From: JAEUKA01 sp044228505
GTDB taxonomy: Bacteria > Myxococcota_A > Polyangia > Palsa-1104 > JAEUJZ01
Assembly: GCA_044228505.1 (NCBI GenBank)
Contig: JBGAUT010000025.1
Span: 1 to 64,000 of the forward strand
DNA length: 64,000 nt
Direction of reading: 5' to 3'
Below, piece after piece: positions 59,207-64,000 of the stretch. Both the position numbers and the translations under genes were made by a program. The notes below the pieces were generated by a model that saw only the letters and a program-made list of their open reading frames with translations, did no database searches and was not told the DNA's origin. The stretch's first letter is position 1; each line of letters opens with the position of its first letter.

Positions 59207-59554
59207 CTACTCCTGCTTTCCACGCTGCCGACGTGCGGCAACCATTTCCAGGAAGCGTTCTGCATGCATCCGTAGCTCGGCCGCAGATTCGACGTCATAT
59301 TCATCCACGAGCAAAATGAACAGCTCGCCTTGCGCGATCCGCTGCTCAATCTGGCCGATCATTGCTTGGGAGAGCTCGACTCGGTCGCCTGCTTCGGTGG
59401 TAATGAACTCGAAACCGACCCGGGTGCCGGGATCGTAGCCATCCACCGAGAACTGGATGCCTCCCTCAGAAAATCTGTAGTTGTCGTGGATGTCGTAGCC
59501 AGCGGACTGAAACGATTCCTTAAGAACCGCGCAGCCTTGGGATTCGGTGAGCAT
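59207..59554 (-). CDS. Small conserved-looking acidic protein, first gene of the radical SAM operon
   Basis: This 115-residue protein has an alpha/beta pattern (VLKESFQSAGYDI, IQFSVDGYDP, RVGFEFITTE, ELFILLVDEY, AELRMHAERFLEMVAARR). It is not recognised. The next gene starts six bases after its stop, so they are cotranscribed. Being small and first in an operon with three radical SAM enzymes it could be a substrate or a recognition protein, but it lacks a Cys/Gly-rich core of the usual RiPP type. Confidence 0.6.
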   Translation of the reverse strand: MLTESQGCAVLKESFQSAGYDIHDNYRFSEGGIQFSVDGYDPGTRVGFEFITTEAGDRVELSQAMIGQIEQRIAQGELFILLVDEYDVESAAELRMHAERFLEMVAARRQRGKQE

Positions 59555-59590
59555 GAATCCCTATGTTATCGCGAATGGGCGGGCGACAGA

Positions 59591-59618
59591 GAAAAAGAAG
59601 CCCGACGGGAAACGGGCT
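59591..59618 (-). terminator. Rho-independent terminator of the kor operon
   Basis: On the minus strand AGCCCG-(8-base loop)-CGGGCT is followed by TCTTTTTC. It lies 17 bases after the korB stop and separates it from the radical SAM operon, which therefore needs its own promoter in the next 40 bases. Confidence 0.7.
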
Positions 59619-59634
59619 GCGACTGGGCTGCTGG

Positions 59635-60696
59635 CTAGTTTTCGGGTTCGATGACCCAGGTCTCACCCGATCGGAGCAGCTTGTTCACATCGCCTTTGCC
59701 ACGAGCGGCGACCACCTTCGCTTGCTGTGCGGCAACCAGGTCTTCATAGGCGGGACGGCTCACATTGCGGAGCACTCCGAGCGGCACGGGGTACTCTGGC
59801 CACTCCATCCGCGACAGCATGAAGGCGTAGGCCGGATTTTCGATGCTCTCGTCGTGGACGGTGATCTCGCTCAGCGGCACCTGGCCCGGACCTTCGCCCA
59901 CCTCTACGATCTCGGGGGTGAAGTTCTTGCCGATGCGAATGCCCTTGTTTTTGTCCTTGCCGAATAGCAGCGGCTTGCCGTGCTCTAGGTACAGGATGCG
60001 GTCGGCCTTGGTGCTCTTGTCGGTGATGTAGACGAAGGCGTCGTCGTTGAAGACCGGGCAGTTCTGGTAGACCTCGAGCAAGGCCGTACCTTTGTGATCA
60101 CCGACGCGCTTGAGCATCGCTTGCATGTGCTGCAGTTCGGTGTCGATCGAGCGAGCGACAAACGAGCCCTCGGCCCCAATCACCACCGACAGCGTGCTAA
60201 ACGGGTGATCGAGCGAGCCGCCCGGCGTCGACTTGGTCTTCTTGCCCATCTCGGACGTCGGTGAGTACTGGCCCTTGGTCAGTCCGTAGATGCGGTTATT
60301 AAACAGGATGATCTTGATCCCGACGTTGCGGCGCAGGACATGGATCAGGTGATTGCCGCCAATCGCCAGCGCATCACCATCGCCCGTGGCCAGCCACACC
60401 GTTAGATCGGGTCGCGAGATCCGAATTCCACTGGCAATGGTTGGGGCGCGGCCGTGGATGGTGTGAAAGCCGTACGTGTTCATGTAGTACGGAAAGCGAC
60501 TGGAGCAGCCGATTCCCGATACGAACACGAACTTTTCGCGAGGGATGCCAAAATCCGGCATCACCTTCTGCACTTGCGCAAGGATCGAGTAATCGCCGCA
60601 ACCGGGGCACCAGCGCGGCTCTTGGTTCGAGACAAAGTCTTTCCGGGACAGAGCCGGCTTGACCACTTGGCTGGAGGGATTTTCGGTGGTGGACAT
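59635..60696 (-). CDS. korB: 2-oxoacid:ferredoxin oxidoreductase, beta subunit
   Basis: This 353-residue TPP-binding subunit oxidises 2-oxoglutarate (or a similar 2-oxoacid) to its acyl-CoA with reduction of ferredoxin, together with KorA. WCPGCGDYSIL (about 29-39) is the family start; the TPP/Mg motif is GDGDALAIGGNH with NNRIYGLTKGQ. The protein ends with a helical tail. At 353 residues it is longer than small PorB/KorB proteins but typical of the Kor type. The gene starts 16 bases after korA and ends before a clear terminator. In aerobic myxobacteria this pair can replace or add to 2-oxoglutarate dehydrogenase. Confidence 0.92.
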   Translation of the reverse strand: MSTTENPSSQVVKPALSRKDFVSNQEPRWCPGCGDYSILAQVQKVMPDFGIPREKFVFVSGIGCSSRFPYYMNTYGFHTIHGRAPTIASGIRISRPDLTVWLATGDGDALAIGGNHLIHVLRRNVGIKIILFNNRIYGLTKGQYSPTSEMGKKTKSTPGGSLDHPFSTLSVVIGAEGSFVARSIDTELQHMQAMLKRVGDHKGTALLEVYQNCPVFNDDAFVYITDKSTKADRILYLEHGKPLLFGKDKNKGIRIGKNFTPEIVEVGEGPGQVPLSEITVHDESIENPAYAFMLSRMEWPEYPVPLGVLRNVSRPAYEDLVAAQQAKVVAARGKGDVNKLLRSGETWVIEPEN

Positions 60697-60712
60697 CTGG
60701 ATACCTCTTGTC

Positions 60713-62602
60713 CTACTTCTGGCCCTTGGGAGCGCGCTCAGCGATGGCTTGGCACAGCTCCGCGATCTTGAATGGCTTGCCCTGGATCTTGTTCAGACCC
60801 TCGGCATCGACCAGGAACTCGGCCCGCAAGATGCGGAGCAGTTGTCCGTTGTTCATCTCGGGAACCAGTATGCGCTTAAAGCCCTTCAGGTACGGTCCAA
60901 GACGGGGATTGAGCGGGTTCAGCCAGCGCAGGTGAACGCTCGATACCTTATGGCCATCGCGCTGCATCGTCTGCACCGCTTGCGTGATCGCGCCATAGGT
61001 TGAACCCCAGCCAACGACCAGCAAGTCGCCTTCGGGCGGACCGCAGGTGATGAGTTCGCCCGCTTCCTTGGCGACACCGGCGACCTTGGCGGCTCGGGTC
61101 TTGATCATCTGGTGATGGTTATCGGGATCGTACGAGATGTTGCCCGTCAGGTTGTGCTTCTCGATGCCGCCGATGCGGTGCTCAAGGCCCGGTGTGCCCG
61201 GACGGACCCAAGCGCGGGCCAGCGATTCGGGGTTGCGGTCGTAGACCATGTAGCCGGTGGGGTCGGTGCGAAACTGAACCGGGAACTTCGGTAGCGTCGA
61301 CACATCGGGCACCTTCCACGGCTCCGAGCCGTTGGCGAGGTAGCCGTCCGTCAGCACAAACACCGGCGTCATGTACTTGATCGCGACGCGGGCTGCTTCG
61401 AGCACGGTGTGGAAGCAGTCGCTTGGCGTCATCGCCGCCAGTACCGGCACGGGACACTCGCCGTGGCGACCGTAGATGGCCTGCATCAGGTCGGCTTGCT
61501 CGGTCTTGGTGGGCAGTCCGGTCGAAGGGCCACCGCGCTGGACGTTGACGATGAGCAGTGGCAGCTCCAGCATCACCGCGAGTCCAATCGCCTCTTGCTT
61601 GAGCGAGATGCCCGGACCACTTGTCGCCGTCACGCCGAGCGAACCCGCGTACGAAGCGCCAATCGCCGATCCCACGCCCGCGATTTCGTCTTCGGCTTGG
61701 AACGTGGTCACGTTGTAGTTCAGGTACGTCGATAGCTCGTGCAGGATGTCCGACGCGGGCGTAATCGGGTAACCACCGAAGAACACCGGTAGCTCGGCGA
61801 GCTGACCGGCGCAGACGATGCCGAGTGCGGTCGCCGAGTTTCCCGTGACGTTGCGATACACACCCGGTGCGATCTTGGCGGGGCGGACGTGGTAGGTCGT
61901 GCCAAACAGCTCGGTGTTTTCGCCGTAGCTGTAGCCAGCCTTGAAGGCGCGGATGTTGGCGTCCGCCAGCTCGGGCTTCTTGCCGAACTTTTCCCTGATC
62001 GACTGAAGCTCGCGCTCCGTGTCGCGCTGGTACATCCAGAACATCAGGCCGAGTGCCCAGAAGTTTTTGCACCGACCGGCGTCTTTGTTGCCAAGGCCAC
62101 TGCCTTCCAGCGCCAGGCCGGTCAGCTTGGTGATGTCGATTTGGATCAGCCGGTATTTCTGACCGAGGCTGGCGTCCTCGAGCGGGTTTGCCGGATAGCC
62201 CGCCAGCTCCAGGTTTTTGGCCGTAAACGCCCCGGTGTTCACGATCAAGATGCCGCCGCTGACCAGATCCCCCAGGTTGGTCTTGAGCGCTGCCGGGTTC
62301 ATCGCCACCAGCACGTCGGGCTGGTCACCTGGGGTGTAGATGTCTTGCGTCCCGAAGTTGATCTGGTAGCCAGAGACACCGAACAGCGTGCCAGCGGGGG
62401 CGCGAATCTCGGCGGGATAGTCTGGCAGCGTTGCCAAGTCGTTCAATGCGAGCGCGCTGGCCCTGGTGAACTCGGTCCCGGTGAGCTGCATGCCATCGCC
62501 GGAGTCGCCGCAGAAGCGAATCACGACCGATTCCACCACCTGCATTGGCGGTGGGCTGGGAGGCTGGGTAGCGGCAGCGCCGCTTGGGGTCTGATTTTCC
62601 AT
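60713..62602 (-). CDS. korA: 2-oxoacid:acceptor oxidoreductase, fused gamma-alpha subunit
   Basis: This 629-residue subunit begins with the gamma domain (VIRFCGDSGDGMQLTGTEF, about 27-45; PAGTLFGVSGYQINFG), followed by the alpha pyrimidine-binding domain with GYPITPASDILHELS and the core AEDEIAGVGSAIGASYAG, as in fused KorA proteins. The TSGPGISLKQEAIGLAV stretch is diagnostic. It lies upstream of korB with a short gap, so the two are one operon. AGGTAGG precedes the ATG. The substrate is most likely 2-oxoglutarate, but pyruvate or branched-chain oxoacids cannot be excluded. Confidence 0.92.
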   Translation of the reverse strand: MENQTPSGAAATQPPSPPPMQVVESVVIRFCGDSGDGMQLTGTEFTRASALALNDLATLPDYPAEIRAPAGTLFGVSGYQINFGTQDIYTPGDQPDVLVAMNPAALKTNLGDLVSGGILIVNTGAFTAKNLELAGYPANPLEDASLGQKYRLIQIDITKLTGLALEGSGLGNKDAGRCKNFWALGLMFWMYQRDTERELQSIREKFGKKPELADANIRAFKAGYSYGENTELFGTTYHVRPAKIAPGVYRNVTGNSATALGIVCAGQLAELPVFFGGYPITPASDILHELSTYLNYNVTTFQAEDEIAGVGSAIGASYAGSLGVTATSGPGISLKQEAIGLAVMLELPLLIVNVQRGGPSTGLPTKTEQADLMQAIYGRHGECPVPVLAAMTPSDCFHTVLEAARVAIKYMTPVFVLTDGYLANGSEPWKVPDVSTLPKFPVQFRTDPTGYMVYDRNPESLARAWVRPGTPGLEHRIGGIEKHNLTGNISYDPDNHHQMIKTRAAKVAGVAKEAGELITCGPPEGDLLVVGWGSTYGAITQAVQTMQRDGHKVSSVHLRWLNPLNPRLGPYLKGFKRILVPEMNNGQLLRILRAEFLVDAEGLNKIQGKPFKIAELCQAIAERAPKGQK

Positions 62603-62677
62603 CGATACCTACCTCAATCGAATAGTTCACGCCCGCAAACCTCCCCGTGAACCGGGATCGGTGCGTACAAAACGGGT

Positions 62678-62693
62678 ATTACGAGCGCGTAAT
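62678..62693. promoter_or_regulatory. Inverted repeat upstream of korA
   Basis: ATTACG-AGCG-CGTAAT is a 6-bp inverted repeat with a 4-base centre, 76 bases before the korA start in the 122-bp gap to the kinase gene. It may be an operator or part of the promoter. Confidence 0.35.
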
Positions 62694-62714
62694 TTTCACA
62701 AGCTGCTTAGAAGG

Positions 62715-62732
62715 CCCATTGCAATCAATGGG
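62715..62732 (-). terminator. Hairpin over the kinase stop codon
   Basis: CCCATTG-(4 bases)-CAATGGG forms a 7-bp stem spanning the stop of the kinase gene. There is no T-run on either side, so its role as a terminator before korA is uncertain. Confidence 0.3.
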
Positions 62733-64000
62733 GTAGCACGCGTGCTAGCAGAACCGACAGTACGATGGCAAGCGCAAGCAGTGTCCACCACAGCCAGTCA
62801 ATCGGTCGTGAGACGGCAGGAGTTGGTGGTGCCGGGGTTGGCTTGGGGGTGGGGGTCTGTAGGCTGCGCAGTGGCACACCAGGAGACGAGTGGTAATCGG
62901 TTTTGACGATCTCCATCGGTTCCCAGATCGGGTTGCTGTGTGCTGCGGCTTTCGAGGTTCCGTTGGGCGTGGGCACCATCGTCGCGGCTTCGGCCAGGCG
63001 CTGCACCGCCGCCGCATCCAGTTTCGATGGCGATACCGGGGCTGGATCGATCGCACTGGCTGGCACGGCTGCGGCTTCCGTCGGCACCTGCACCGGGGCG
63101 GGCGGCTTGGTCGGCGTGGCGATGGCATCCGCGACCAGCGCCTGGAGTTTTCCGGGCTTGGCCACAAGGTCGGCTTGCCCAATTGGGCCACTCACCGCGC
63201 TTGGTGCGGTCACCGTTGGGGCCAGCGGTTCGGCCACCTGCCTACTCACACTCGGTGAGACGCGGCTAGATTCGACATGGGCTCGGCCTGACGAGTCGGA
63301 AAAAATCCGCCCCGATTCAACCATCATCCGGCCCGACTCACCGTAGAAGCCACCTTCTTGGACTTTCCCATCAACCGTGATCGCTTCGCCGCTCATCCAC
63401 AGCAGGCGTCGCAGCATGTCGGCCACTTGCGCCATCGTCGGGCGTTCGCTCGGCTCTTTGGCCAGCATCTTCCACGCCATCTCCACCAGCGGAGGCGGCA
63501 GGTTTGGCACCAGATCCGACATGCGCGGTGGTGGCTGCAGCATATGCATCGCCAGATACTCACCCGGCTCGACGGCCACAAACGGTGCCTGACCCGATAG
63601 CATCTCGAACAGAATCACCCCGAGCGCATAGACATCGACGGGCGCGCCAATGCCCTTGCTGCCTCGGCACTGCTCCGGCGACATATACGCGGGCGTTCCC
63701 ATGATGTAGTTGAGCTGGGTGCGCACCGCGCCGCGATACTCATCGGCCATCTTGGCGATCCCGAAGTCGAGCAGCTTGATCCGCTCGCCGCCGGGGGCTT
63801 CACCATCCGGTACCAGGAAGATGTTGTCCGGTTTGAGGTCGCGGTGGACGATCTGCTTGTCATGGGCCGCCGCCAAAGCGGAGGCGATCTGCCGGGCGAT
63901 TCGCAGGGCCTCGGGCAGGGCAATTCGCTTGTGGCGCTCGATCCGTTTCCACAGCGATTCACCGTCGAGATACTCCATCGCCAGGTAGGCAATGCCGCCC
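62725..64000 (-). CDS. Ser/Thr protein kinase, 3' part (5' end outside window)
   Basis: About 424 residues of a eukaryotic-like kinase are visible; the frame continues past the window end with AYLAMEYLDGES. The catalytic loop IVHRDLKPDNIFL, KLLDFGIAKM (DFG), GTPAYMSPEQC (APE-like) and DVYALGVILFEML are intact, so it should be active. After the C-lobe there is a Ser/Pro/Ala-rich juxtamembrane region (about 215-385) and one C-terminal membrane helix (WLWWTLLALAIVLSVLLA) with a short tail, so no periplasmic sensor domain exists. It lies upstream of korA on the same strand. Confidence 0.9.
   Translation of the reverse strand, partial: GGIAYLAMEYLDGESLWKRIERHKRIALPEALRIARQIASALAAAHDKQIVHRDLKPDNIFLVPDGEAPGGERIKLLDFGIAKMADEYRGAVRTQLNYIMGTPAYMSPEQCRGSKGIGAPVDVYALGVILFEMLSGQAPFVAVEPGEYLAMHMLQPPPRMSDLVPNLPPPLVEMAWKMLAKEPSERPTMAQVADMLRRLLWMSGEAITVDGKVQEGGFYGESGRMMVESGRIFSDSSGRAHVESSRVSPSVSRQVAEPLAPTVTAPSAVSGPIGQADLVAKPGKLQALVADAIATPTKPPAPVQVPTEAAAVPASAIDPAPVSPSKLDAAAVQRLAEAATMVPTPNGTSKAAAHSNPIWEPMEIVKTDYHSSPGVPLRSLQTPTPKPTPAPPTPAVSRPIDWLWWTLLALAIVLSVLLARVLPH

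Noticed and set aside
59207..59554. Small operon-leading protein as a classical RiPP precursor
   Set aside because: It has a folded alpha/beta pattern, no leader/core division and no Cys-, Gly- or Ser-rich core.
1..64000. CRISPR arrays, tRNA/rRNA genes, transposases, phage structural genes
   Set aside because: None recognised: the repeats seen are short coding tandem repeats, and no T-loop/acceptor pattern outside coding sequence was found.

Overview
The window looks like chromosomal DNA of a free-living member of the Myxococcota (deltaproteobacterial type). Signs seen in the sequence are a secreted Cys-rich protein with a MopE-type metal motif and a MYXO-CTERM-like tail (20716-22215), an MglA-like GTPase beside a Roadblock protein, an ECF sigma factor fused to a TonB/AgmX-like domain, several Ser/Thr kinases or kinase-like proteins, many secreted beta-propellers and lipoproteins, and fused-type 2-oxoacid:ferredoxin oxidoreductase genes. 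No tRNA, rRNA, CRISPR array, transposase or integrase was recognised.

Layout. 1-11.5 kb: 3' end of an HU/IHF-like gene with an Ala/Pro repeat tail, biotin carboxylase (accC), a Uma2-like protein without its catalytic residues, a YgiQ radical SAM protein, a Roadblock protein, then a translationally overlapping lon / MglA-like GTPase / histidine kinase operon, and a convergent sphingosine-phosphate-lyase-like PLP enzyme. 11.6-24.7 kb: a membrane pseudokinase, a KGG-repeat protein divergent from an HTH-EgtD-like methyltransferase fusion around a 34-bp dyad, a TetR/SDR pair with an inverted-repeat operator, a TauE/SafE exporter, a benzoate-CoA-ligase-type enzyme, the MYXO-CTERM protein and the 5' half of a large sensor kinase.

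The most striking structure lies at 24.66-44.47 kb. The sensor kinase breaks off exactly in its catalytic loop (HRDLKP). Its missing 3' half begins in register 9.6 kb downstream (34251 onward), and a 10-bp direct repeat, TTAAGCCAGA, sits at both breakpoints. A lipoprotein gene (39589) is broken the same way: its C-terminal 89 codons lie 4.0 kb downstream, with the 8-bp repeat TGTCGCAT at both breakpoints. Removing either insert restores an uninterrupted reading frame. The 9.6-kb insert carries a class III cyclase, a Tat-type beta-propeller, a lipoprotein, a HEAT-like protein, the sigma factor fusion and an outer-membrane barrel. The 4.0-kb insert carries a SIMPL protein and two divergent paralogous secreted proteins that look like papain-fold hydrolases. 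Neither insert encodes a recognisable recombinase or has visible terminal inverted repeats. Between the inserts lie a protein with a parvovirus-type phospholipase A2 motif, two beta-propeller or secreted proteins and a histidine-kinase-like protein without its phospho-acceptor His.

44.5-52.3 kb: a same-strand cluster of CotH lipoprotein, TolC-like channel, VTC polyphosphate-polymerase domain, DUF4956 membrane protein, HlyD adaptor and a secreted propeller. This looks like a cell-surface phosphotransfer or export system. 52.5-59.6 kb: a tightly overlapping operon of small protein, coiled-coil protein, glycosyltransferase and three radical SAM enzymes, probably making or tailoring an unknown product. 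59.6-64 kb: korB and korA (2-oxoacid:ferredoxin oxidoreductase) with a clear terminator, and the 3' part of an apparently intact Ser/Thr kinase that runs off the window.
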